From contig NZ_JALJCJ010000001.1 in the NCBI RefSeq assembly GCF_022899935.1, forward strand, positions 642,053-706,052: DNA of 64,000 nucleotides, in the 5' to 3' direction. The stretch is from Shinella curvata (GTDB lineage Bacteria > Pseudomonadota > Alphaproteobacteria > Rhizobiales > Rhizobiaceae). The notes under the pieces were generated by a model. The model did no database searches, was not told the origin of the DNA, and saw only the letters and a program-made list of their open reading frames with translations. The number at the start of each line of letters is the position of its first letter. Within the stretch, counting starts at the first letter, position 1. Position numbers and translations under genes: made by a program. Below are positions 26,057-34,935 of this stretch, in pieces.

Positions 26057-26085
26057 GTGTTAGCTACAAAGCCAACACACGTCAA
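26057..26085 (-). promoter_or_regulatory. Promoter of the ilv leader-ilvIH operon
   Basis: On the minus strand TTGACG (26085-26080), a 17-bp spacer and TAACAC (26062-26057) make a good sigma70-type promoter. The expected start site falls at about 26048-26051, essentially on the leader-peptide ATG. Confidence 0.65.
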
Positions 26086-26220
26086 CGCTTTTCCGGATGT
26101 TTCGAAACGGCACGGAAACCGGCGTGCCGGCCGAAAGGTGAACCAAGGCTGCGCCGGCACGAAACGTCTTATTAAGCGGCACCCGCTAGACTTCCGCTTT
26201 GATGGCAAGGAGTGCCGTGA

Positions 26221-28359
26221 TTGCTGAACAGTGATTTTCAGAGTTCCATCGTGGCGGGCGAACAGGAACGTCGGGATGATGCGTTGCAGGGCAACCGTCT
26301 GATGGGCCGTGTCGTGGCCTGCAACGGTTCGCACGCCACCATCAGCGCCGTCGCCGAAAGCGGGCAGACAGCACTTACCGAACTGTGGGCCGTCGGCCGC
26401 CTCATCTCGATTTCCGTCGGCCGCAATCGCATCGTCGCCCTCGTCTATTCCATGGCCACCGATCAGCAGAGCTGGGTGGAGAACCGCGACACCGTCTTCC
26501 GCATCGAGGTGGAGCTTCTCGGCGAAGTCCATGTCGGCCCTGACGGCCGCGAGGAGTTTTCCGCCGGCATCACTGACTATCCGCATCTCGGTGCCATCGC
26601 ACACCGCATTCGCGCCGCCGACCTCGCGAAGGTCTACGATACCGGCAAGAACGACGTCTGCGCCATCGGCAAGCTGACGCAGGATGAAAGCCTGGACGCC
26701 ACGATCCACGTCCCGTCCATGCTGGAAAAGCATTTCGCCATCGTGGGAACCACCGGCGTCGGCAAGTCGACCTCCGTCGCACTGTTGCTGCACAAGGCCA
26801 TCCAGGCCAATCCGCGCCTGCGCGTGCTGATCCTCGACCCGCACAATGAATTCGCCTCCGCTTTCGGAAATCTCGCCGTCGTCATAGACACGGATACGCT
26901 GGATCTGCCCTTTTGGCTGTTCCGGCTGGAGGAATTCGCCGAAGTGGTCTTCCGCGGTCGCCCGCCGGTGCCGGAAGAAATGGACATTCTGCGCGACCTC
27001 ATTCCCGAGGCCAAACGCGCCTTCCGCGGCTCCAGCGACAATGGCCTTATGCGCCGCGCCAGCGAAAAGAGTTCGGTAACGTCGGATACGCCGGTGCCTT
27101 TTCGCATCGCCGACCTGCTGGCGCTTATCGACGAGCGCATCGGTCGCCTCGAAGGCCGCGCCGAGAAGCCGCATCTGCGCTCGCTCAAGGTCAAGATCAT
27201 GTCGGCGATCAACGACCCGCGCTACCACTTCATGTTCTCCTCGAACACCATCACCGATACGATCCTCGACACCATCGCCCGCATCTTCCGCATTCCCGGC
27301 GACGGCAAGCCGGTGACGACGTTCCAGCTCGCGGGCATTCCGTCCGAGGTGGTCAATTCCGTCGCGTCCGTTCTCTGCCGCATGGCCTTCGAAATCGGCC
27401 TGTGGAGCAATGGCGGCGTGCACATGCTGGTGGTTTGTGAAGAGGCGCACCGCTACGTGCCGGCCGACCCGAAGCTCGGCTTCCTGCCGACGCGCCAGGC
27501 CATCGCACGCATCGCCAAGGAAGGCCGTAAATACGGCGTTTCGCTCGGCATCATCACGCAGCGCCCCGGCGAACTCGATCCGACCATCCTGTCGCAGTGC
27601 TCGACGATCTTCGCGATGCGCCTCGCCAACGATCACGACCAGGAGATCATCCGGTCGGCGATTCCCAATTCCTCGTCGTCCACGACGAGCTTCATCTCGT
27701 CAATCGGCAATGGCGAAGCGATCGCCTTTGGCGAAGCGGTCGCGGTGCCGATGCGCATGCGCTTTTCCCGCGTGGACTCAGACCGCCTGCCCAAAGCGAA
27801 CGGCACCGGCGTGAAGATCAACGAGGAGACGCCGCAAAGCGTCGACCTGCGCAACATCGTCGCGCGCATGCGCGCCATCACCGGACCCGACATTTCCGGT
27901 TTCCAGAACGCCTATCTCGCCACGCAGAGCCAGGGCGCCCTGCCAACGGGCTATGAGGACGCACCTTACGAGGACGAAGAAGGGTATATCGACACGCTGC
28001 AAAACGCAGCATCCGCACCACGCCCTTCAGGCACGGTACCGGCACAGGATCCCTATCGCCCCGCCGCGACCGCGACGGCGCCCGAGACGTATCGCCCGGC
28101 CGCTGCAGCGCCCATGCATGAGCCCTACCGCCCCGACATGCTGCCAGGTGCCGCCGGCGCCTACGATCCTCCGGCGCAGGAACGGTTCGAAGCCATCCGC
28201 CGCGAGCTGACGACGGATCAGGCGCGCCCTGCCGTCGATCCCTACCGGCAGCCGGCCCGCCCGGCCTTCGGCGAACCACAGCCGGAGCAGCCAAGGCGCG
28301 AAGGCTCGATCCGCGAACAGCTGCTCAAGAAACCTCTAAGCAGCCTTATCCGCCGCTGA
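26221..28359 (+). CDS. HerA-like (DUF87) AAA+ ATPase with proline-rich tail
   Basis: A 712-residue protein. A small beta-barrel HAS-like N-terminal domain (about 20-120) precedes the HerA/FtsK-type motor: Walker A VGTTGVGKSTSVALLLHKA (about 173-191), Walker B HMLVVCEEAHRYVP (about 402-415) and ITQRPGELDPTILSQCSTIFAMRLAND (sensor region). HerA ATPases translocate or pump DNA, usually with the nuclease NurA; no NurA gene is next to it here. The C-terminal 120 residues are low-complexity with repeated YRPA/PYR units. TTG 26221 is used because AAGGAG stands eight bases before it and no in-frame ATG is placed well. Confidence 0.9.
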   Translation: MLNSDFQSSIVAGEQERRDDALQGNRLMGRVVACNGSHATISAVAESGQTALTELWAVGRLISISVGRNRIVALVYSMATDQQSWVENRDTVFRIEVELLGEVHVGPDGREEFSAGITDYPHLGAIAHRIRAADLAKVYDTGKNDVCAIGKLTQDESLDATIHVPSMLEKHFAIVGTTGVGKSTSVALLLHKAIQANPRLRVLILDPHNEFASAFGNLAVVIDTDTLDLPFWLFRLEEFAEVVFRGRPPVPEEMDILRDLIPEAKRAFRGSSDNGLMRRASEKSSVTSDTPVPFRIADLLALIDERIGRLEGRAEKPHLRSLKVKIMSAINDPRYHFMFSSNTITDTILDTIARIFRIPGDGKPVTTFQLAGIPSEVVNSVASVLCRMAFEIGLWSNGGVHMLVVCEEAHRYVPADPKLGFLPTRQAIARIAKEGRKYGVSLGIITQRPGELDPTILSQCSTIFAMRLANDHDQEIIRSAIPNSSSSTTSFISSIGNGEAIAFGEAVAVPMRMRFSRVDSDRLPKANGTGVKINEETPQSVDLRNIVARMRAITGPDISGFQNAYLATQSQGALPTGYEDAPYEDEEGYIDTLQNAASAPRPSGTVPAQDPYRPAATATAPETYRPAAAAPMHEPYRPDMLPGAAGAYDPPAQERFEAIRRELTTDQARPAVDPYRQPARPAFGEPQPEQPRREGSIREQLLKKPLSSLIRR

Positions 28360-28365
28360 ACCTCT

Positions 28366-29274
28366 TCAAGTGTCTGCCAAAGGATCGATCCGCCGCCAGC
28401 TTTCGTCGAGCTGGTTGCGGAACCAGGTCATCTGGCGTTTGGCATATTGCCGCGTCGCCGCGGCCCCCCTCTCGATCACTTCGGCCTCGCGCATCTCGCC
28501 CGCCAGCATGGCCGTAATCTGCGGCACGCCGATCGCCTTCATGACAGGCATGGCCGGCGAGAGATTTTGCGCGAGCAACGCCCTCACCTCCTCCACCGCA
28601 CCCAGCTTGAGCATCAGGCCGAAACGCCGATCTATGCGAGCAGCCAGAACGGCACGGTCCGGCAGAACGACGATCTTTTGCGCCCGCTCCGGATCGATCG
28701 CCGCCGGCCCCGACATCGACTGGAAGGCAGAGATTGACTTGCCCGTCGCTTCGATCACCTCAAGCGCCCGCACGATGCGCTGGCCATCGCCGACCATCAG
28801 CCGTGCAGCTGTTTCCGGGTCGCGTTCCGCAAGATCCCGGTACAGCGCCTCCGCGCCCTCAACCGCGAGCCGTGCGCGAACCCGTTCGCGGATATCGTCG
28901 GGAATGGCGGGCATATCCGACAGGCCGCCCGTCAGCGCGCGAAAATACAGTCCCGTACCGCCGACGAAGACCGGCAGCTTGCCTCGCGCGCGCAGCTCTA
29001 TCAGCAGAGCACCAGCCTCGCGCAGCCAGTCGCCGGTGGAATAGGTAGCCCCAGCAGGAACATGGCCGTAGAGCCGGTGTTCGATGCCGCCCATCTCGCC
29101 GGGCTGTGGGCGCGCGGTGAGCACGTTCAGCGTGTCATAGACCTGCATGCTGTCGGCATTGACCACGACGCCGCCGTGCTCGGCGGCAAGGCGCACGGCA
29201 AGCGCGGACTTGCCGCTGGCCGTCGGGCCCGTTATCAGGATCGCGTCCCGCTTTTGATCAAGGTTTTCCATCAT
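28366..29274 (-). CDS. miaA: tRNA dimethylallyltransferase
   Basis: A 302-residue enzyme adding the dimethylallyl group to N6 of adenosine-37 in tRNAs reading UNN codons. The P-loop is ITGPTASGKSALAVRLAAEHGG (about 14-35) and the conserved NADSMQVYDTLNVLTARPQPGE follows (about 39-60); PVFVGGTGLYFRALTGGL and the C-terminal RQYAKRQMTWFRNQ are diagnostic. Two tandem ATGs exist (29274, 29271). The first shares the palindromic CATG with the ATG of divergent serB, so the two genes have overlapping start codons. It ends six bases from the HerA-like gene. Confidence 0.96.
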   Translation of the reverse strand: MMENLDQKRDAILITGPTASGKSALAVRLAAEHGGVVVNADSMQVYDTLNVLTARPQPGEMGGIEHRLYGHVPAGATYSTGDWLREAGALLIELRARGKLPVFVGGTGLYFRALTGGLSDMPAIPDDIRERVRARLAVEGAEALYRDLAERDPETAARLMVGDGQRIVRALEVIEATGKSISAFQSMSGPAAIDPERAQKIVVLPDRAVLAARIDRRFGLMLKLGAVEEVRALLAQNLSPAMPVMKAIGVPQITAMLAGEMREAEVIERGAAATRQYAKRQMTWFRNQLDESWRRIDPLADT

Positions 29275-30166
29275 GGCTTTCGTTGCCACGCTTGTCGCCA
29301 ATCCGTCAAACCCTGTTCTGACCGCAGCGCTCGCCGAAAAGGCCGCCGAGGCCGTCAATGCGTCCGGCCTCTACTGGCTCGCCGACGGCATCGCCTGCGA
29401 CATCGCGCTGCGCGACGACAGCGATCCGGATGAAGCGGGCGGTAAAATCCGCGCCGTCATCGGCGACGCGCCAATCGATCTGGCCGTGCAGAACGCCGAG
29501 ACACGCCGCAAAAAGCTTCTCATCGCCGACATGGATTCGACGATGATCGGTCAGGAATGCATCGACGAACTGGCCGCCGAAGTCGGCCTCAAGGACAAGG
29601 TCGCCACAATCACCGCCCGCGCCATGAACGGCGAGATCGCCTTCGAGCCCGCGCTTCGCGAGCGCGTCGCCCTGCTCAAGGGCCTGCCGATCTCCGTCGT
29701 CGACGAGGTCATCGAAAAGCGCATCACGCTGACGCCGGGTGGTCTCGAACTCATCGCCACCATGAAGGCAAAGGGCTACTACACCGCCCTCGTCTCCGGC
29801 GGCTTCACCGTTTTCACGAGCCGCATCGCCGCGACGCTGGGCTTCGACGAAAACCGCGCCAACCTCCTTCTCGACGCCGACGGCAAGCTGACTGGCGAAG
29901 TCGCCGAACCGATCCTCGGCAAGCAGGCCAAGGTCGATGCGCTGAACGACATCGCGACGCGCCTCGGCATTACCCCTGATGAAGCCATGGCCGTCGGCGA
30001 TGGCGCCAACGACCTCGGCATGCTGCACCTCTCCGGCGCCGGCGTCGCTCTGCATGCCAAGCCCGCTGTTGCGGCCGAGGCGAAAATCCGCATCGATCAT
30101 GGGGACCTTACCGCGCTGCTCTACCTGCAGGGCTATCGCAAGTCCGACTTCGTGATCCCCGCCTGA
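29273..30166 (+). CDS. serB: Phosphoserine phosphatase
   Basis: A 297-residue HAD-family enzyme for the last step of serine synthesis. HAD motif I is IADMDSTMIGQECIDELA (about 84-100; nucleophile Asp in DMDST), motif II is ALVSGGFTVF (about 168) and the terminal Asp pair is VGDGANDLGML (about 240). An N-terminal ACT-like extension (about 1-75) is typical of proteobacterial SerB. AAGG lies nine bases before ATG 29273. The gene is divergent from miaA with overlapping start codons. Confidence 0.97.
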   Translation: MAFVATLVANPSNPVLTAALAEKAAEAVNASGLYWLADGIACDIALRDDSDPDEAGGKIRAVIGDAPIDLAVQNAETRRKKLLIADMDSTMIGQECIDELAAEVGLKDKVATITARAMNGEIAFEPALRERVALLKGLPISVVDEVIEKRITLTPGGLELIATMKAKGYYTALVSGGFTVFTSRIAATLGFDENRANLLLDADGKLTGEVAEPILGKQAKVDALNDIATRLGITPDEAMAVGDGANDLGMLHLSGAGVALHAKPAVAAEAKIRIDHGDLTALLYLQGYRKSDFVIPA

Positions 30167-30177
30167 TCCCATGCAAA

Positions 30178-30206
30178 AGGCCGTTGAAGCGACGCTCCAA
30201 CGGCCT
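30178..30206 (-). terminator. Terminator hairpin between serB and degP
   Basis: AGGCCGTTG (30178-30186) and CAACGGCCT (30198-30206) form a 9-bp stem. On the minus strand it is followed by TTTT and best serves degP; on the plus strand it lacks a T-run but may still end serB transcripts. Confidence 0.65.
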
Positions 30207-30259
30207 GAATCGATCTCTCTGTTGCCGACAGCAAGTCCCTGACGGGGCTTTGCCTTTTA

Positions 30260-31810
30260 TCAGTCGATGCGAACCGTGATGTAGCGCAGAGCGCCGGTGC
30301 GGTTGGCGATCATCATGAGCGCGTTGCGGCGGTCTTCCGACTTCAGCTTGTCGACGCGGGTCCTGACCTCCTCGGCGGTCGCCACCGTTTCCTGGCCGAT
30401 CTCAACGATCACGTCGCCCGGCACGATGCCGCGCTCGGCGGCGGCGGAGTCCGGAGCAACCTCGGTGATGATAACACCCTTGACGCTTTCGACGATATCG
30501 AAGGTCTTGCGCGCATCCGCGTCGAGATCGCTGATCGCCATGCCGAGCACCAGATCGGCTTGAACGGGTGCGGCCTTCTCGCCGGTCTCGGGCGTCGTGC
30601 CCTCTTCTGTCGTGCCGTCTTCCTGCGTCACTTCGTCTGCAGCATCCGCCTGCTTTTCACCGTCTTCGAGACGGCCGAGCGTAACCTTGACGGTGATCTC
30701 CTTGCCGTCACGCAGCAGCTGCACATCCACCGCCTTGCCGACCGGGCTTTCCGCAACGACGCGCGGCAGATCGCGCATCTCGTGCACATCCTTGCCATCG
30801 AAGCGGATGATGACGTCGCCCGTCTCGATCGAGCCGTTGTCGACCGGACCGCCCTTGATGATGCCGGCCACCAGCGCGCCCTTGGTCTCCTTCATGCCGA
30901 GGCTTTCGGCAATATCGTCGGTGACGGGCTGGATGCGCACGCCAAGCCATCCGCGACGCGTCTCGCCATAGTCGCGCAGCTGCGTGAAAATGTTCTGCGC
31001 CAGCTCCGTCGGTACGGAGAAGCCGATGCCGATCGAGCCGCCCGAGGGCGAGATGATGGCGGTGTTGATGCCGATGACCTCGCCCTTCATGTTGAACAGC
31101 GGGCCGCCGGAATTGCCGCGATTGATGGCCGCATCCGTCTGGATGAAGTTATCGTAGGGGCCGGCATTGATGTTGCGGCCGCGCGCCGAAATAATGCCGA
31201 CCGTCACCGAACCGCCCAGGCCGAACGGATTGCCGATCGCCATCACCCAGTCACCGATACGCATCACGCGGGAATCGCCGAAGGGCACGGCCTTCAGCGG
31301 CGCTTTCGGCTCGACCTTGAGAAGTGCAAGGTCGGTCTTCGGGTCGGTGCCGACGAGCTTGGCCTTCAGCTTGGAGCCATTGGCGAAATTCACCTCGATA
31401 TCGTCGGCGCCCTCGATGACGTGGTTGTTCGTCGCGATGAAGCCCGAGGGGTCGATGACGAAACCGGAGCCGAGCGAATTGACCGTCTGGCCCTGGTTGC
31501 CGCCCTCGCCGCCTTCGCCCTTGAAGAATTCGTCGAAGAAGTCCTGGAAGGGCGAGCCCTCCGGCACCTGCGGAACAGGCGCCTTGTCGTCGCTCTTGAC
31601 GTTCTGCGAGGTGGAAATGTTGACGACGGCGTCGAGCAGGCTCTCGGCGAGGTCCGCCACGGATTCCGGACCGTTGTTCGCCGGCTTCACCTCGGCGGCG
31701 GCCGGCACGGTGAACGGTGCGCCTGCCACCAGCGAGAATGTTACCGCGAGCGCAAGCGCCGCTTTGGCTGCGCTGGACGTCGTCTTCAAAGCCATATCAG
31801 GCATCCCCAT
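30260..31810 (-). CDS. degP: DegP/HtrA (Do) family periplasmic serine protease
   Basis: A 516-residue periplasmic chaperone-protease. A signal peptide (about 1-39, ending VPAAAEV) precedes the trypsin-like domain with triad His in ATNNHVIEG (about 132), Asp in PKTDLALLKVE (about 162) and Ser in INRGNSGGPLF (about 236). Two PDZ domains follow (about 285-380 and 425-510), separated by an unusually acidic linker rich in Glu, Asp and Thr (about 385-415). A Gly/Glu-rich LA-loop-like insert lies near 95-105. It ends the cluster hflK-hflC-DUF2065-degP. Membrane and periplasmic protein quality control is the shared theme. Confidence 0.96.
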   Translation of the reverse strand: MGMPDMALKTTSSAAKAALALAVTFSLVAGAPFTVPAAAEVKPANNGPESVADLAESLLDAVVNISTSQNVKSDDKAPVPQVPEGSPFQDFFDEFFKGEGGEGGNQGQTVNSLGSGFVIDPSGFIATNNHVIEGADDIEVNFANGSKLKAKLVGTDPKTDLALLKVEPKAPLKAVPFGDSRVMRIGDWVMAIGNPFGLGGSVTVGIISARGRNINAGPYDNFIQTDAAINRGNSGGPLFNMKGEVIGINTAIISPSGGSIGIGFSVPTELAQNIFTQLRDYGETRRGWLGVRIQPVTDDIAESLGMKETKGALVAGIIKGGPVDNGSIETGDVIIRFDGKDVHEMRDLPRVVAESPVGKAVDVQLLRDGKEITVKVTLGRLEDGEKQADAADEVTQEDGTTEEGTTPETGEKAAPVQADLVLGMAISDLDADARKTFDIVESVKGVIITEVAPDSAAAERGIVPGDVIVEIGQETVATAEEVRTRVDKLKSEDRRNALMMIANRTGALRYITVRID

Positions 31811-31923
31811 TCGTTCCGGATCTCATGGCGAGTGTTTGCCCCGGATACGGCAAAAATCAGTCCGCCACGCTGAATTGATGTGAAAGTCATGCCCGTCTTC
31901 GCGGGTCGCTGCAAGAGCCGCCG

Positions 31924-32112
31924 TCATGCGCCCCGGATGAACCAGACCATCAGTACGCCGAGCCCGACGGCGAAGAGCCCGCTTGCCCGCAGCTGGTTCT
32001 CGGGAATGCGCGGCAGCATTTCCGCCATACGCCTCAAAACCGAAGGGGCCAGTGCGTACACCAGCCCCTCGATGATCAGGAAGAAGGCGATTCCCGTCAG
32101 GAAATCGGCCAT
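31924..32112 (-). CDS. DUF2065 family small membrane protein
   Basis: A 62-residue protein with two transmembrane helices (about 5-22 and 42-60), beginning MADFLTGIAFFLIIEGLVYALAPSVLRRM, the DUF2065 (YjeT-like) pattern. It starts 5 bp after the hflC stop. DUF2065 genes accompany hflKC in many proteobacteria, suggesting a role with the HflKC complex, though none is proven. Confidence 0.92.
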   Translation of the reverse strand: MADFLTGIAFFLIIEGLVYALAPSVLRRMAEMLPRIPENQLRASGLFAVGLGVLMVWFIRGA

Positions 32113-32117
32113 GGTCT

Positions 32118-33059
32118 TCAGTTCGCGGTCGACGGCGTCGTTGCCGTGCCGGAGGTCGCGCCCGTGGATGCCGCAGGCTTGTTGCCGGCTGCATTCTCGA
32201 AATAGCGGAAGAACTCCGACTGCGGCGACAGCACCAGTGTGGTGTCGGACGAACCCATCGCAGCCTGATACGCGCTCATCGACCGATAGAAGTCGAAGAA
32301 AGCCGGATCCTGCGAGAAGGCCTGACCGAAGACGCGGTTGCGTTCGCCGTCGCCTTCACCGCGCAGGATTTCCGAGTCGCGCTGCGCGTCCGCGATGAAC
32401 TCGACGACCTGACGGTCGGCGATGGCGCGGCGGCGCTGGCCGGCTTCGTTACCGCGGGCGCGGATGAGCTCGGCTTCAGCCAGACGCTCCGCCTTCATGC
32501 GGTCATAGGTCTGCTGCGAGACCTCCTGCGTCAGGTCAGTACGGCGGATGCGCACATCCGAGATCGTCAGGCCGAGGTTCGAGGCGTCGTTGGTCAACTC
32601 GCCACGGACTTCGCGCATCATCGAAGCGCGCTCTTCGGAAAGAGCGGATTCGAAGCCACGCAGACCGTAGACACGACGCAGCGCCGCATCGAGACGGGTG
32701 CGCAGGCGCGATTCCGCCGATTCCCGGTCACCCGAGACGGCCTCGCGGAAGCGACGGGCGTCCGTGATCTTGTAGACCACGAAAGCATCGACCTCGTAGA
32801 ACTTGCCGCCCGAGACCTGGACGCGGATGTCGTCGAGATCGAAGCGCAGCGCCTGGTCCTGGATGTACTGGACGCTGTCGGCATCCATGAAGCCGAAGGG
32901 CAGCTTGAAATAGATGCCCGGTTCGGTCTTGACGTCCTGGATCTGGCCGAAGCGGATGACGATCGCCTGCTGGCGCTCGTTGACCACGAACACCGAGGAA
33001 TAGGCGATGAAGAGAAGAACGCCGACGGCGACCAGGATGGCTGGCAAACGGTTACCCAT
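32118..33059 (-). CDS. hflC: HflC, SPFH/prohibitin-family regulator of FtsH
   Basis: A 313-residue protein with one N-terminal transmembrane helix (about 5-24) and a large SPFH/PHB domain (about 25-190: VFVVNERQQAIVIRFGQIQDVKTEPGIYFKLPF) followed by a coiled-coil segment. With HflK it builds the membrane cage around the FtsH protease and modulates degradation of membrane proteins and regulators. Its ATG overlaps the hflK stop (TAATG). The final 30 residues are Ala/Thr-rich. Confidence 0.96.
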   Translation of the reverse strand: MGNRLPAILVAVGVLLFIAYSSVFVVNERQQAIVIRFGQIQDVKTEPGIYFKLPFGFMDADSVQYIQDQALRFDLDDIRVQVSGGKFYEVDAFVVYKITDARRFREAVSGDRESAESRLRTRLDAALRRVYGLRGFESALSEERASMMREVRGELTNDASNLGLTISDVRIRRTDLTQEVSQQTYDRMKAERLAEAELIRARGNEAGQRRRAIADRQVVEFIADAQRDSEILRGEGDGERNRVFGQAFSQDPAFFDFYRSMSAYQAAMGSSDTTLVLSPQSEFFRYFENAAGNKPAASTGATSGTATTPSTAN

Positions 33060-34189
33060 TACTGCGTACCTCCCGCCTGCTGGCCCGTCGTGCGGCCCAG
33101 TTCGTTGAGGGGAAGGAAGGGTACGACCCCCTGTCCGCCCTGATTCTCGTTGATGATGACCTTCTTGGAGTTCTTCATCACGCCTTCCATGGTTTCAAGG
33201 AAGAGACGCTTGCGGGTAACATCGGGCGCTGCCTTGTATTGTTCGTAGATGGAAAGGAAGCGTGCCGCCTCACCTTCCGCTTCCTTGACGACACGGTCCT
33301 TGTAGGCGGCCGCCTCTTCGCGGATCTGCGCGGACTGACCGCGGGCAAGACCGAGCTTCTGGTTGGCGTACTGGTTCGCTTCTTCGACGAAGCGGTCCTC
33401 ATCCTGCTCGGCACGCTGCACTTCGTCGAACGCGTCGGCCACTTCGCGCGGCGGCGCCGCGTCTTCGATGGCGACGGTGTTGATCGAGATGCCGGCGCCA
33501 TAGGCGTCCATGGTCGCCTGGATCGTCGTCTTCACGCCCTCGGCGATCGCCTGACGGTTATCACGGAAGATGTCCTGGGCCGGACGGCGCCCGACGACTT
33601 CGCGCATGGCGCTTTCGGCGACCTGCTGCAGCGTCTCGGCGGGATATTCGAGATTGAAGAGGTAGGCCTGCGGATCGGTGACCGAATAGAGCACCGAGAA
33701 CTGGACGTTGACGATGTTCTGGTCACCCGTCAGCATCAGCCCCGAAGCGTCGGAATTCGACGACGCCGCGCGGCGGCCGATATTCTGCTGCTGTTCGGTG
33801 ATCTTGACGAGTTCGACGGTCTCGAAGGGCCACATATGGAAATGCAGGCCCGGCATGGAAACTTCCTGCTTGGGCTTGCCGAAGCGCAGCTCGACGCCGC
33901 GCTCATCCGGCTGGACGGTGTAGATGGAGTTCATCAGCCAGAAAACGCCGAGAAGCAGGAGGCCGATCACAACGGCGCCGCCGTTGAAACCACCCGGCAT
34001 GACGTTCTTCAGCTGGTTCTGGCCACGTCGGATGATTTCCTCAAGGTCCGGCGGGCCGCCACTGCCGTTGCCGCCGCCACCGCGGGGCCGGTTCGGACCC
34101 TGCCCCCATGGCCCCTGATTGTTTCCACCACCGCCGCTGCCGCCGCCACCCCAAGGGCCGCCGCCGCCATTCTGATTGCTCCAGGGCAT
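33059..34189 (-). CDS. hflK: HflK, SPFH/prohibitin-family regulator of FtsH
   Basis: A 376-residue partner of HflC. The N-terminal cytoplasmic part is Gly/Asn/Pro-rich (MPWSNQNGGGGPWGGGG...), followed by one transmembrane helix (about 75-95), the SPFH domain starting YTVQPDERGVELRFGKPKQEVSMPGLHFHMW, and a coiled-coil with FVEEANQYANQKLGLARGQSAQIREEA. The start ATG 34189 is preceded by AGAGG at proper spacing; an upstream in-frame start has none. Cotranscribed with hflC by one-base overlap. Confidence 0.96.
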   Translation of the reverse strand: MPWSNQNGGGGPWGGGGSGGGGNNQGPWGQGPNRPRGGGGNGSGGPPDLEEIIRRGQNQLKNVMPGGFNGGAVVIGLLLLGVFWLMNSIYTVQPDERGVELRFGKPKQEVSMPGLHFHMWPFETVELVKITEQQQNIGRRAASSNSDASGLMLTGDQNIVNVQFSVLYSVTDPQAYLFNLEYPAETLQQVAESAMREVVGRRPAQDIFRDNRQAIAEGVKTTIQATMDAYGAGISINTVAIEDAAPPREVADAFDEVQRAEQDEDRFVEEANQYANQKLGLARGQSAQIREEAAAYKDRVVKEAEGEAARFLSIYEQYKAAPDVTRKRLFLETMEGVMKNSKKVIINENQGGQGVVPFLPLNELGRTTGQQAGGTQ

Positions 34190-34398
34190 CAATACCTCTT
34201 TCTTTCGAATCCCCTTGGCGCATCTCCGCAAACCGCGAAAATCCGCCATCGATCTGTTGCTGAGCGTTTCGCGGATTGTTTCGCCGCGCAACGCTAGGTG
34301 AACCCGTTATAGGTATCCCTCGGGCACCTTTCAACAAATCCGCGACGGGATGCGCGCCCGTGCGGCAAAATAGTTCGTGATCGGCGCGATTTGGAGCT

Positions 34399-34920
34399 TC
34401 AGGCCGCTGTTTTCCGGCGCCAGGTGACGAAACGCATGGCGTGGCTGTCCTTCTCGCCCTGGGGAATGGGCTCCTCGACGACCTTGTCGAACACGGCCGG
34501 GTCGATTGCGGGGAACCGCGTGTCACCTTCGATATCCGCCTCGACATGGGTGACGTGGAGAATATCCGCCCGGTCGAAGACCTGCGCATAGATCTGCCCG
34601 CCGCCGATGACGCAAACCTCGTCAACACCGAGCTTTTCGGCTTCGCGGCGCGCCGAGACCAGCCCCGCGTCGAGCGAGGAGACCACCTCGGCGCCCGGTG
34701 CGGAGAACGTCGTATCCCTGGTGATGACGATGTTCGGGCGGCCCGGCAGCGGCCGGCCGATCGAATCCCACGTCTTGCGGCCCATCAGGACCGGCTTGCC
34801 GAGGGTCAGCAGCTTGAAGCGCTTGAGGTCGGACGGCAGGCGCCATGGAAGGTCGCCGTCACGGCCGATAACACCGTTTTGCGCCACGGCGACGACGAGG
34901 ACGATCTTGGCTTGGCTCAT
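34399..34920 (-). CDS. folA: Dihydrofolate reductase
   Basis: A 173-residue DHFR reducing dihydrofolate with NADPH. Conserved parts are VAQNGVIGRDGDLPWRLPSDLKRF (about 12-35, including the catalytic Asp that follows the WRLPSD pattern), VLMGRKTWDSIGRPLPGRPNIVI (about 44-66) and VIGGGQIYAQVF (about 109). It lies 15 bp downstream of thyA, which regenerates its substrate, so the two are an operon. The 209-bp gap to hflK contains no gene I can support. Confidence 0.97.
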   Translation of the reverse strand: MSQAKIVLVVAVAQNGVIGRDGDLPWRLPSDLKRFKLLTLGKPVLMGRKTWDSIGRPLPGRPNIVITRDTTFSAPGAEVVSSLDAGLVSARREAEKLGVDEVCVIGGGQIYAQVFDRADILHVTHVEADIEGDTRFPAIDPAVFDKVVEEPIPQGEKDSHAMRFVTWRRKTAA

Positions 34921-34935
34921 GCGAATTCCCGGAAA

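Noticed and set aside
24178-26175. Plus-strand open frame opposite ilvI
   Set aside because: Low-complexity product without motifs; ilvI on the other strand is unambiguous and the frame runs across the attenuator.
25876-27636. Upstream extension of the ilvI frame to a protein of almost 1200 residues
   Set aside because: It crosses the leader peptide, terminator and promoter and overlaps the HerA-like gene; the conserved enzyme starts within a few residues of 25875.
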